The notes beneath the pieces are model-generated. The model was not told the DNA's origin, ran no database searches, and saw nothing but the letters and a program-made list of their open reading frames with translations. This document shows positions 8,337 to 15,334 of a DNA stretch of 64,000 bases, piece by piece. Each line of letters opens with the position of its first letter. The stretch's first letter is position 1. The stretch is from Hyphomicrobium sp. (GTDB lineage: Bacteria > Pseudomonadota > Alphaproteobacteria > Rhizobiales > Hyphomicrobiaceae), in the NCBI GenBank assembly GCA_016793445.1, contig JAEUME010000005.1, forward strand, positions 124,001-188,000, written 5' to 3'. The translations under genes and the position numbers were made by a program.

Positions 8337-8466
8337 GCCCCCGGACGACGTGCCGCAGTTTCCTGGCCAAGGAATTACGTCGGAGGTATTAGCCGCAGGG
8401 GGCGAGTCGCACGTTTGAAAATTGAGCGGCTCGCAGACGGGGGAGGCTGCGAGCCGCTGGTTTTTG
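8337..8466 (+). ncRNA. Candidate structured small RNA with intrinsic terminator
   Basis: Three nested stems occur in order: GCCCCC (8337-8342) with GGGGGC (8398-8403); inside it CGACGT (8346-8351) with ACGTCG (8377-8382); and inside that TTCCT (8360-8364) with AGGAA (8370-8374). A perfect 12-bp hairpin follows, AGCGGCTCGCAG (8425-8436) with CTGCGAGCCGCT (8447-8458), then GGTTTTT, a textbook Rho-independent terminator on the plus strand. No protein gene lies upstream for it to serve, so it probably ends an RNA. The 5' end is not defined. I could not match the structure to a named RNA family. Confidence 0.5.
8425..8465 (+). terminator. Strong orphan Rho-independent terminator
   Basis: A 12-bp perfect stem with a 10-nt loop is followed by GGTTTTT at 8459-8465. 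No plus-strand coding gene lies within 800 bp upstream, which supports a non-coding transcript ending here. Confidence 0.8.
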
Positions 8467-8578
8467 CCTCAAGGGGGAAGAGGCTCAGATGCCGGCGAGG
8501 CGAATGCGTTCGCCTAGGCCAATCGCATCGGTGAAAAAACGCATACAACGCGTGAGGGGTTCCGGCGGTATGGAATTT

Positions 8579-8905
8579 TTATTTGTCTTTCGTGTAGGTG
8601 CCCGACATGCCGCAAATGTAAGCGTCGCGTGAGGTTTCCGCGCCGAACGGCTCCCGGCGTCTTACTCAGGTGGGTGCGGACTAATGCTTTGGATAAGCGC
8701 TCGACCAGCGCGGCCGAACTCCGAACGCCCGGAATGGAGCGCGCACCAGATCGAGGTCGGACAGCAGCCGCCTGCGCCAACTCATATCGGTCCAGCTTGC
8801 AGCAAGTTTGGAGCGCAATGGAGCCTTGCGAATGTAGTCAGAGCTCCGTTGGGCGCGCGTAGCATCGATATCCCGGTCGATTGTCGTGGGGCACTTGCTC
8901 ATCAT
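8579..8905 (-). pseudogene. Possible remnant of a small protein gene
   Basis: From an ATG at 8905 (second ATG at 8902) the minus strand reads MMSKCPTTIDRDIDAT and stays open to a stop at 8681. In another frame the last part before a TAA at 8579 reads TSRDAYICGMSGTYTKDK, which has the look of a genuine protein C-terminus but has no start codon of its own. Joining the two would need at least one frameshift in 8660-8690. A decayed ~100-residue gene would explain both pieces. Chance open frames in GC-rich DNA remain possible. Confidence 0.25.
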
Positions 8906-9037
8906 GGCGTCTCGTCCGCAGAAAGTTATTTTTGACTTCGTGGTTCCAGAACGCCGCCCCAGACCCACGGGTTCCCGCTGATCGGCAGACTTTCACGAGC
9001 CCGCCGTTGGCTCGCCGATTGATCTGCGCGGGCAATG

Positions 9038-9065
9038 AAAAGGGCCCCGGATTGCGCCGGGACCC
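9038..9065 (-). terminator. Intrinsic terminator of the PRC-barrel gene
   Basis: Arms GGGCCCCGG (9042-9050) and CCGGGACCC (9057-9065) pair with one mismatch. On the minus strand the hairpin is followed by TTTT. It lies 26 bp after the stop codon of the gene at 9091-9570. Confidence 0.75.
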
Positions 9066-9090
9066 CACAAAAAGCACCGTCATGAGAACG

Positions 9091-9570
9091 TTACTTTTCG
9101 ATCTTGGGAAGAGTCTTGGCCTGGTCGGCGGGGATATTGAGGATCACGCGATCCTTATCGAGCTTGAAATCACTCGGGGCAACGCGCACCCGCGTTTCAC
9201 CAAGACCCAGGAAGCCGCCGATATCGGCATGCAACTCGGTGACGTGACCGGAGTTGTCGCGGAGAATATTGGCAACCTCACCTAAGTTCGTGCCGTCGCT
9301 CGAATAGACGACCTTGTTGATCCACGCCTTTGCTTCACTGTCCGTCATCATGGGACCCATCGATGCATCGGCCGTTGTGTCAGCGGCGCTCGGACTTGTT
9401 GTGGTGGACGAGTCCGGGAGCGTAGGTTCAGCCTGCGGAGCTGGCGTGGTGGGGGGTGCAGACTCGGTGGCTGCAGGCGGATCGGCGGGCACTGTGCTGT
9501 CGGACTGCTGTGCCATCGCCGTTGTCGTCATGAGTGCCGCACTAAGTGCGAGAACGGGAATGAACTTCAT
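9091..9570 (-). CDS. Exported PRC-barrel domain protein
   Basis: A 159-residue periplasmic or surface protein. The signal peptide (MKFIPVLALSAALMTTTAMA, cut before QQ) is followed by a Pro/Ser/Thr/Ala-rich linker (about 20-75). A C-terminal PRC-barrel-like domain (about 85-159) includes VYSSDGTNLGEVANILRD and DRVILNIPADQAKTLP. The start at 9570 follows AAGGAG. A perfect EcfG-type promoter (GGAAC-N16-CGTT) lies 62-86 bp upstream, so it is probably part of the general stress regulon. PRC-barrel envelope proteins are frequent targets of that regulon in rhizobial bacteria. The molecular role is unknown. Confidence 0.88.
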   Translation of the reverse strand: MKFIPVLALSAALMTTTAMAQQSDSTVPADPPAATESAPPTTPAPQAEPTLPDSSTTTSPSAADTTADASMGPMMTDSEAKAWINKVVYSSDGTNLGEVANILRDNSGHVTELHADIGGFLGLGETRVRVAPSDFKLDKDRVILNIPADQAKTLPKIEK

Positions 9571-9631
9571 GCTCAAACTCCTTATGGCGTTTTTTCCGGG
9601 AGGGACATGCCTTCTCGGCAGTCGGGGAGAA

Positions 9632-9656
9632 AACGGACCGGTGGAGATTTGGTTCC
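9632..9656 (-). promoter_or_regulatory. EcfG-type promoter of the PRC-barrel gene
   Basis: On the minus strand GGAAC (9656-9652), a 16-bp spacer and CGTT (9635-9632) match the alphaproteobacterial EcfG consensus exactly. It is positioned for transcription of the gene starting at 9570. Confidence 0.85.
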
Positions 9657-9764
9657 CGCGTGCGTTCGCGCGCATGCGCCGAAACGCCAGGAAATTGGCA
9701 TATTTTGGCGATGTTAAACGAATTTTTCAGTGCCCTAAGTCAATGTGGGCGACAACATGACCAC

Positions 9765-10502
9765 TCAATTTGCCAATGCGTGGGTGTTGGCTGCAGCACT
9801 GTCGCGTTCATCGCGCGTTTTGCGCGTCTGCAAGGGCGTGCCGTACACATATTCCGCACCCGCTATATCGCCGCCTGACAAGCCGTCAAGCTTCTCGCTG
9901 TAGCGAAACGACATGAGGTGACCTCGGCCGGTGGGATGATCGAGACCAATGGCATGGCCGATTTCGTGGGTTAAAGTGTACTTTAAATCATAAATGCTGA
10001 GATCGCCGCCAAAGCCAAGCTTCCACTTGCGCAGTGGGTTGAGACAGACTTGTGCGCGGCTGATTTCGCGAAAGCCTTTAGAGACGCGCGTGCCCGGTAT
10101 TACGTTGCTGAACGCATAGCCTTCGGGTTCCGCCTGCGCACCGACGACAATCTGCGCTTGATGGGGATCTTCGATCTCTGCGAAGCTGACATTGGCCGCG
10201 CGCTCCCATGTCCCAAATGCCGCGGACAGAGCCTGGCGAAACCGGACGCTATCGATCGCCGATTTTTCGAGAAGTGCGCGTGGCGAGCGGATGCGTGCAC
10301 AATTGATCGCGCCTTCAAACGTCATATCATCGCGCGCGATCGCAAATGTCAGGACAACGCGGCCATCATCGCGCGCGAACCACTTCACTGCCTGCCCACT
10401 GATGACGAGAGGCTGAAAGAGATCGCCGGCGGTTACCCCGCCAGCAAATAACATCGAGCCAAGCATAATGGCTGACAGTGCCTGAATCTTCCCCCGCAGC
10501 AC
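9765..10502 (-). CDS. Secreted matrixin-like zinc metalloprotease (M10-type)
   Basis: A 245-residue exported protein with the extended zinc-binding motif HEIGHAIGLDHPTGRGH (HExxHxxGxxH) near residues 194-210. A methionine soon after (GHLMSF) could be the Met-turn of metzincins. The N-terminus is a signal peptide (KIQALSAIMLGSMLFAGGVTAG). The GTG at 10502 is preferred because GGGAG lies 8 nt upstream and the signal peptide then begins almost at once; a longer form from a TTG at 10562 is possible. No propeptide cysteine switch is visible. It is convergent with nothing and has no operon partner. The substrate is unknown. Confidence 0.85.
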   Translation of the reverse strand: MLRGKIQALSAIMLGSMLFAGGVTAGDLFQPLVISGQAVKWFARDDGRVVLTFAIARDDMTFEGAINCARIRSPRALLEKSAIDSVRFRQALSAAFGTWERAANVSFAEIEDPHQAQIVVGAQAEPEGYAFSNVIPGTRVSKGFREISRAQVCLNPLRKWKLGFGGDLSIYDLKYTLTHEIGHAIGLDHPTGRGHLMSFRYSEKLDGLSGGDIAGAEYVYGTPLQTRKTRDERDSAAANTHALAN

Positions 10503-10678
10503 CCTTTGGTCTCCCGCTCCCGACATTTGAAACAGTTCAGCAAATCCCCGCGGCCTTGGCAAGTTAACCTAGCCTGTGAGGGCTCCGCGCGAGCGTTTCA
10601 ATCCGCCTTCTAACGCAATCCTTCACTTGGTAATGTCCATCCGTTGCTTTAGCCGCGAGGAATAGGGCTCCGAAACAA

Positions 10679-12469
10679 TTGAGTATTCTCGCCGGATCAA
10701 CTCACCCAGCACGTCTCAAGGGTCTTTTGCCCGCTTTGATCGTGCTTCTGCTTGCGCTAGCGGCCGCCGGGCTCAGCTGGCTGTTGGTGAAGCGCGACGT
10801 GATGATGTCCGAGCGCGCCCAGTTCGCGTCGGAAGCGAGTGAAGTGCGCGATGGGGTCGCAGATGCGATGAGGACCTATGAGACGGTCTTGCGCGCGGGC
10901 ATCGGAATATTCAAGGCACAAGGCGATTTGAGCGCTGCGCAGTGGCGCACCATCGTCAAGTCGCTTGAACTTCAAACTTCGTTTCCTGGCTTTCAGGGGC
11001 TGGGATACAGCGCAGTGGTCCACAAGGATCAGATCGAGGCTCTGGAGGCGGCGCAACGCCGGCAGGGCAACAGCACGTTCACGGTCCATCCACGTGGCGC
11101 CCAGGAATACTATACGGTCATCATGTTTCTTGAGCCCGACGATTGGCGCAATCGCCGGGCGCTGGGATTCGACATGTTTTCCGAACCGGTGCGGCGCGCT
11201 GCCATGGAGCGTGCGCGCGACACCGGCGCGGCGGCGCTTTCGGGCAAGGTCAAGCTTAGGCAAGAAACACATGATGAAGTACAGGCCGGTACGCTCATGT
11301 ACCTGCCGATTTATTCCGGGGAGACGGATCCGGCCACGCTTGAGGGACGCCGCGCGCGTCTGACCGGCTTCATGTATGGCGCATTCCGCATGACCGATCT
11401 GCTTGGTTCGGTTCTGCAGGTTCAGACACCGGCCCAACTCAGCGCGTTCAGCATTACCATTTACGACGGAACCGCTGGAGATCCTTCCGCGCGGCTGTTT
11501 GCGAGTACGCCACGAGAGCAGGCCAGTGTTTCCTCTCCATTCAAGGTGCGCTACCCGCTGGAGATAGGCGGTCAGGCGTGGATTATCGACATTGCCGCCA
11601 ACCAGCCGATCAGTACCTCCATCGACCGGAACAAGCCTCTGCTCGTGCTCATCGCAGGCTTGATTATTGCCTGCCTCGTCGCCGGCATTACAGCTTCGCT
11701 GGCGCTCTCGCGCGACAGACTGGAATCCGCCCAGAGAGTTCTCGCTGCTGAAGTCAAGGAGCGCCAATTGGCGCAAGAGTCTGCCGAGCTGGCCAACAAT
11801 GAGCTCATTCATCGGGTCAAGAATACACTTGCCGTGGTTTCCGCCATCGCTTCGCAGACAGTGCGCTACTCCTCCAATCTGGAAGAGTTTGGACGTGCCT
11901 TTCGCGAGCGTCTCAACTCGCTGGCTCGTGTTCAGGATCTGCTGCGTCCCAATAACAGCTTGGCTCTCGATCTGGCGGGTCTCGTCCGGGAGGTTCTGCG
12001 ACCGTATGTCAATACCGGCACCCATGGCCTTGTAATCGACGGCCCCGCGGCGCCTGTTGCGCGCAACGATGTCGTTCTGTTGAGCCTCACGCTGAACGAG
12101 TTAGCCACGAACGCAACCAAGTACGGTGCTTGGTCCGTTCCCGACGGCAAAGTCGCCGTGTCCTGGCATTTAGAGTCTGTCGCGCCGAAGGTGGCCGAGA
12201 ATGGCTCAGCCATCCAAGACGGTTCAGAGGAAGGGCAAGGGGACGAACTCGTCATCCGGTGGGCGGAGGAAGGTGGACCAACCGTGTCGGCGCCCTCCAA
12301 GCAGGGGTTTGGTTCAGCGGTAATACAGTTTGCCGTTCAGCGCGGCCTGCGGGGAAAAATGGCGGCGGAGTACGCCGCGCAGGGTATCCGCTACACGATC
12401 AGGCTTCCGGCGAAAACGGCCGGATCTACAGAGGACCGCGCTGACGCCCAGTATGAGTTGGGCCAGTGA
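10679..12469 (+). CDS. CHASE-domain HWE-family sensor histidine kinase
   Basis: A 596-residue inner-membrane sensor kinase. A membrane helix at about residues 15-37 and another at about 320-342 bracket a periplasmic CHASE ligand-binding domain (motif GFQGLGYSAVV). The cytoplasmic part has the HWE/HisKA_2 dimerisation motif ELIHRVKNTLAVVSAIASQ (His near residue 381) and an HATPase region (LNELATNATKYGAW). The start is a TTG at 10679 with GGAATAGGG upstream. HWE kinases commonly feed the PhyR stress pathway, and this gene lies 8 kb upstream of phyR, so it is a plausible second input. The signal is not known. Confidence 0.92.
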   Translation: MSILAGSTHPARLKGLLPALIVLLLALAAAGLSWLLVKRDVMMSERAQFASEASEVRDGVADAMRTYETVLRAGIGIFKAQGDLSAAQWRTIVKSLELQTSFPGFQGLGYSAVVHKDQIEALEAAQRRQGNSTFTVHPRGAQEYYTVIMFLEPDDWRNRRALGFDMFSEPVRRAAMERARDTGAAALSGKVKLRQETHDEVQAGTLMYLPIYSGETDPATLEGRRARLTGFMYGAFRMTDLLGSVLQVQTPAQLSAFSITIYDGTAGDPSARLFASTPREQASVSSPFKVRYPLEIGGQAWIIDIAANQPISTSIDRNKPLLVLIAGLIIACLVAGITASLALSRDRLESAQRVLAAEVKERQLAQESAELANNELIHRVKNTLAVVSAIASQTVRYSSNLEEFGRAFRERLNSLARVQDLLRPNNSLALDLAGLVREVLRPYVNTGTHGLVIDGPAAPVARNDVVLLSLTLNELATNATKYGAWSVPDGKVAVSWHLESVAPKVAENGSAIQDGSEEGQGDELVIRWAEEGGPTVSAPSKQGFGSAVIQFAVQRGLRGKMAAEYAAQGIRYTIRLPAKTAGSTEDRADAQYELGQ

Positions 12470-12700
12470 ACGGCGCCAACCTGATTCCGCGGCCGTTATC
12501 GATTGCGTTCGCGTCCGTCGTGCAAGCCGCTGATGAACGCGCTTGCGAACATTGCAAGCTTGGCTGATCGCGCAAGCCAGCCCGGCGTCGTGGCGCACGA
12601 CGCGGGCGATGCTCGAAGACGTGTCTTGATCAAGTCGGCCAGCGACAAAGTCGCTGACGATCGAGGGTTCGAGGGCAATCTCGATCACCGCGATGGGCAT
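12314..12700 (-). CDS. Anti-sigma-factor-like small protein (uncertain 3' part)
   Basis: The ATG at 12700 shares its A with the TAA of the upstream 25-codon gene (TAATG), so translation could be coupled. The first 60 residues include SDFVAGRLDQDTSSSIARVV and the pattern D-x-G-L-A-x-A, which resembles the short helical anti-sigma fold (V-x-G-x-L-D ... D-x-x-L). The reading frame then runs 156 bp into the 3' end of the convergent kinase gene, where it no longer looks like protein. The true gene may be shorter, or a frameshift may have removed its end (the neighbouring frame stops at 12496). Anti-sigma assignment is inference. Confidence 0.4.
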   Translation of the reverse strand: MPIAVIEIALEPSIVSDFVAGRLDQDTSSSIARVVRHDAGLACAISQACNVRKRVHQRLARRTRTQSITAAESGWRRSLAQLILGVSAVLCRSGRFRRKPDRVADTLRGVLRRHFSPQAALNGKLYYR

Positions 12701-12777
12701 TACAGAACGCCCATGAGATTTAGAACGATCAGCAACGAAATAGGCACGCCAAGAAGCCAAAGAACAACGTTTTTCAT
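12700..12777 (-). CDS. 25-residue hydrophobic membrane peptide
   Basis: A 26-codon gene encoding one transmembrane helix (MKNVVLWLLGVPISLLIVLN, ending MGVL). GGAG lies about 10 nt upstream of the ATG. The LLWLLGVPI-type core recurs in tiny membrane proteins of rhizobial genomes as far as I recall; a database search would settle this. It overlaps the next ORF by one base, suggesting a two-gene unit. Its short length means it is easily missed by gene callers. Confidence 0.65.
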   Translation of the reverse strand: MKNVVLWLLGVPISLLIVLNLMGVL

Positions 12778-12893
12778 AAGACCACTCCATCGAGTTGAAA
12801 GCGTGAAACGCAACGGTCTGTAAACGTGGCAGGGGTTGTGAAAGTTGCAGTTTACAGCGGACCTCCCACCAGCCATTTTGTGATGGCGATGGT

Positions 12894-14774
12894 TCAGGTT
12901 GCGGCCGCCAGTGAGGTGGGTCGTGTCAGCAGCGGCGCATCGGGAATGCGGCCAGGACTGGGTTGCCGCTTGGAGTTGATCAACTCGATGAGTTGTCCGA
13001 TGCGCATCCAGTGGCCGGGAGTCGAGTCCATTTCGGGTCCGGCAAAATTGGCGTCTGCCCCAACGACGAAAATAGGACTGGAAGGAAAGTAGGATGCCGC
13101 TCGCTTGACGATCAACTTGAGCTGGGCGCTGGCAGCCTGCCCCGTCGTCGCGATGACGATCTGGGGTTGAATGGCGCCCTTCTGCGCTGATGCGCGCACG
13201 TCGGACAGCGCGGTCAAGCCGGCGGCGCCCGCACCCGATGTGGTCACCTGATATGGCGTCATCGTATTAAGCAGTGAAGCAAGATAGTGCGCGGCCATGC
13301 GATCAATCGGACCACGCGCAGGAATGACAAGGATCGGCGCCTGTTTCGGGGTGACCGCCGTCGCCTCCAACCCTCCGGTACCCGCAAAGGCGGCTGCGAT
13401 AAGATCGATCGTTTCCTGCATTGAACAGACCTGCTTGTCGTTGAGCCGGTCCAGATCATAGTCGGCGCTCGCGAGTTGAAGAGCGGGAAGAACGATCTCA
13501 TCACTAGTTTTAGCAATGGAGGAGTGCGCGTTGGCATCCTCGATCTGGCGGATCGCCGCGGACGCGTCCTTCGACAGAAGACGGTTATAGAATCGCTGCT
13601 GCGGTGTCAGCGCGGGCTCATCCCCCAGAAGGACGCTCAAGAACTCCAGGCCCGGGACGTAGCGGCCAAGAACAACGGCTGACAATGTGATCGGCACCGC
13701 AAGGATAAGGCCGATCGGTCCCCACAAAATGGTCCAAACGCTGAGAGCAAGGACGATGGCGAACGGCGAGAGCCCCGCCGTCTTGCCAAGCACGAGAGGC
13801 TCGACGATGTGTCCCATGAAGGGCTCTCCGAGGACGAAGAGAGCGAGCGTGGCGAGGAACATGCTCCAGCCGGGCTCGACTCCCGCAGCGAGAAGCAGCG
13901 GTGGCACCGCCGCAAGAAACGATCCGATAAACGGCACGAAGCGCATGATCGCGGCGACGACGCCCCACAAAGCGGCGTTGGGCACACCGATAAACCAGAG
14001 CGCCACGCCGACCAGGAGGCCGAAGCTTGCGTTCAGCACGGCCTGGGTGAGGAACAAGGTTGAAAGCCGCGTGCCGGCTTCCGCCATCGCCGCCGTCGCA
14101 CTCGACATATTATCGGTGCCTGCAATCCGAATGATGCGATCGCGCAGGTCGCTATGTTGGAGCAACAGGAAAAAGGCAAACAGAATGGTTAATGCCGTCT
14201 TGCCGGCCGGCGCGGCGATTGCTGCCACGAAGTCTCGCAGGGATTGGAGCTTTTCGCTCCGAGCGGCTGGAGAGTGTTGCTCGGGTGATGCGGTCACAGG
14301 TCGCGCCGCAAGCGGTTCTGGTGGCGAGGGCGGGGCATTCGCGGCATCCCGGCCAGATGCCGCCTTTCCTCCGATTTCCTCCATGACGTCCTTTTGAAGT
14401 TTTTCCACGGCCTCGGTCGCGCGCGTCAAAACATTGTCGCCGCTGGACTGATGCGTTGCCCAACGCACCTTGTTCATCAAATTGTACCGGTAGGAATCTA
14501 GGTTGTCGGCCAGTGTCAGCATCTGGGTTGAGAATGTGTAGACGCCTGCGCCAGCGATGGTCACGGCGGCAACGACAGTCAACGTGACCGCCGCACTGTG
14601 AGGGATATTCGCGCGTCTGAGGGCACGCACGATGGGCGCGAGCAAGAATGCCAGGATGACGGCGAGAGCCATGGGAACGAGTATGTCTTCGCCATAATGC
14701 AATGCCGCGACAAGGATCGCGGCGACGATCAAAAACGAAGCGAGATTCTTCACGGAGTCAGCAAGCATCGGCAT
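12894..14774 (-). CDS. AI-2E family permease with long C-terminal extension
   Basis: A 626-residue inner-membrane protein of the AI-2E/PerM transporter family. Two N-terminal helices are followed by a soluble Pro/Ala-rich segment (about 130-190), then the membrane core with GVPNAALWGVVAAIMRFVPF and the LVLGKTAGLSPFAIV motif. Typical members have about 350 residues. Here about 230 further residues follow the last helix, including a region with alternating beta/alpha character (ILVIPARGPIDRMAAHYLAS). The substrate is unknown; the family includes exporters of diverse small molecules. It lies within the stress island, but no EcfG promoter was found upstream. Confidence 0.88.
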   Translation of the reverse strand: MPMLADSVKNLASFLIVAAILVAALHYGEDILVPMALAVILAFLLAPIVRALRRANIPHSAAVTLTVVAAVTIAGAGVYTFSTQMLTLADNLDSYRYNLMNKVRWATHQSSGDNVLTRATEAVEKLQKDVMEEIGGKAASGRDAANAPPSPPEPLAARPVTASPEQHSPAARSEKLQSLRDFVAAIAAPAGKTALTILFAFFLLLQHSDLRDRIIRIAGTDNMSSATAAMAEAGTRLSTLFLTQAVLNASFGLLVGVALWFIGVPNAALWGVVAAIMRFVPFIGSFLAAVPPLLLAAGVEPGWSMFLATLALFVLGEPFMGHIVEPLVLGKTAGLSPFAIVLALSVWTILWGPIGLILAVPITLSAVVLGRYVPGLEFLSVLLGDEPALTPQQRFYNRLLSKDASAAIRQIEDANAHSSIAKTSDEIVLPALQLASADYDLDRLNDKQVCSMQETIDLIAAAFAGTGGLEATAVTPKQAPILVIPARGPIDRMAAHYLASLLNTMTPYQVTTSGAGAAGLTALSDVRASAQKGAIQPQIVIATTGQAASAQLKLIVKRAASYFPSSPIFVVGADANFAGPEMDSTPGHWMRIGQLIELINSKRQPSPGRIPDAPLLTRPTSLAAAT

Positions 14775-15013
14775 TGGTCACAACCCCCTAACGACCGATG
14801 CCGTGGCGCACCTGATCCAAGTGCGCGCTGAGCATCGCGGTAGCTAAATCCGCACTACAACGCCGTTCCTCAGCAAAAGTTGCTTCCAGGGCTATGCACA
14901 ACGGTTCTCCATCGCGCGCCCGATTGCGATATTCAAATGGCTGCGGGACTTCAGGTCAGCCGCCAAGGCGGGACGGCACTGCGAGAAATTTCAAACCGCA
15001 TTCGCGCCTTTGG

Positions 15014-15039
15014 GGAACTCCTGAAAGCTTCTGCGCGTT
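15014..15039 (+). promoter_or_regulatory. EcfG-type promoter upstream of the DUF1328 gene
   Basis: GGAAC (15014-15018), 17-bp spacer, CGTT (15036-15039). It lies 30 bp upstream of the ATG at 15070 and is an exact consensus match. Confidence 0.82.
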
Positions 15040-15069
15040 AGCGCCACAGGATCACCAAGGAGACTTCGT

Positions 15070-15243
15070 ATGGGTAACCTTCTGCATTATGCGATCGTGT
15101 TCCTGATCGTTGCTCTGGCAGCGGCGTTCCTCGGCTTTGGCGGCGTTGCCGGCACGGCGATGGAGGGTGCACGCATCCTGTTCTGGGTCGCTATCGTTCT
15201 ATTCGTAATTTCGCTTATCGGCGGCTTGGTCAGACGAACTTGA
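15070..15243 (+). CDS. DUF1328 (YtjA-like) small membrane protein
   Basis: A 57-residue protein with two transmembrane helices (HYAIVFLIVALAAAFLGF and ILFWVAIVLFVISLIGG) separated by a short loop, ending in RRT. This is the YtjA/DUF1328 pattern. AAGGAG precedes the ATG. An exact EcfG promoter lies 30 bp upstream, so it should be induced by general stress, as reported for related genes in other alphaproteobacteria. The biochemical role is unknown. Confidence 0.9.
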   Translation: MGNLLHYAIVFLIVALAAAFLGFGGVAGTAMEGARILFWVAIVLFVISLIGGLVRRT

Positions 15244-15267
15244 CGCTCCCAAAGCTCCCTGCACCGG

Positions 15268-15292
15268 GGCCGGCACCGCGAGGTTGCCGGCC
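15268..15292 (+). terminator. Hairpin downstream of the DUF1328 gene
   Basis: Perfect arms GGCCGGCA (15268-15275) and TGCCGGCC (15285-15292) are followed by TTT only. It is probably a weak intrinsic terminator that may let some transcription pass into the next gene. Confidence 0.55.
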
Positions 15293-15334
15293 TTTGGTGT
15301 ATAATGGGACGCTGACACTGGAGACCCATGCCGA

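Larger units (their letters stand above)
8150..9037. other. Spacer without a confident protein gene
   Basis: No open frame here looks like a known family. The notable contents are the nested hairpins and terminator at 8337-8466, which may be a small RNA, and a stretch at 8579-8905 where three minus-strand frames together look like a broken small gene. The 5' flank of the minus-strand CHAP-like gene also lies here (8135-8220). Confidence 0.5.

Noticed and set aside
10757..12025. 422-codon minus-strand frame
   Set aside because: It is antisense to the CHASE-HWE kinase, which has clear domains; the antisense product resembles nothing.
10679..12469. EcfG promoter in front of the CHASE-HWE kinase
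   Set aside because: I looked for GGAAC with CGTT at 16-17 bp in 10563-10680 and found none; no stress promoter is claimed there.
12778..12893. EcfG promoter for the 25-codon peptide gene
   Set aside because: AACG sequences occur, but no GTTCC lies at the right spacing on the minus strand.
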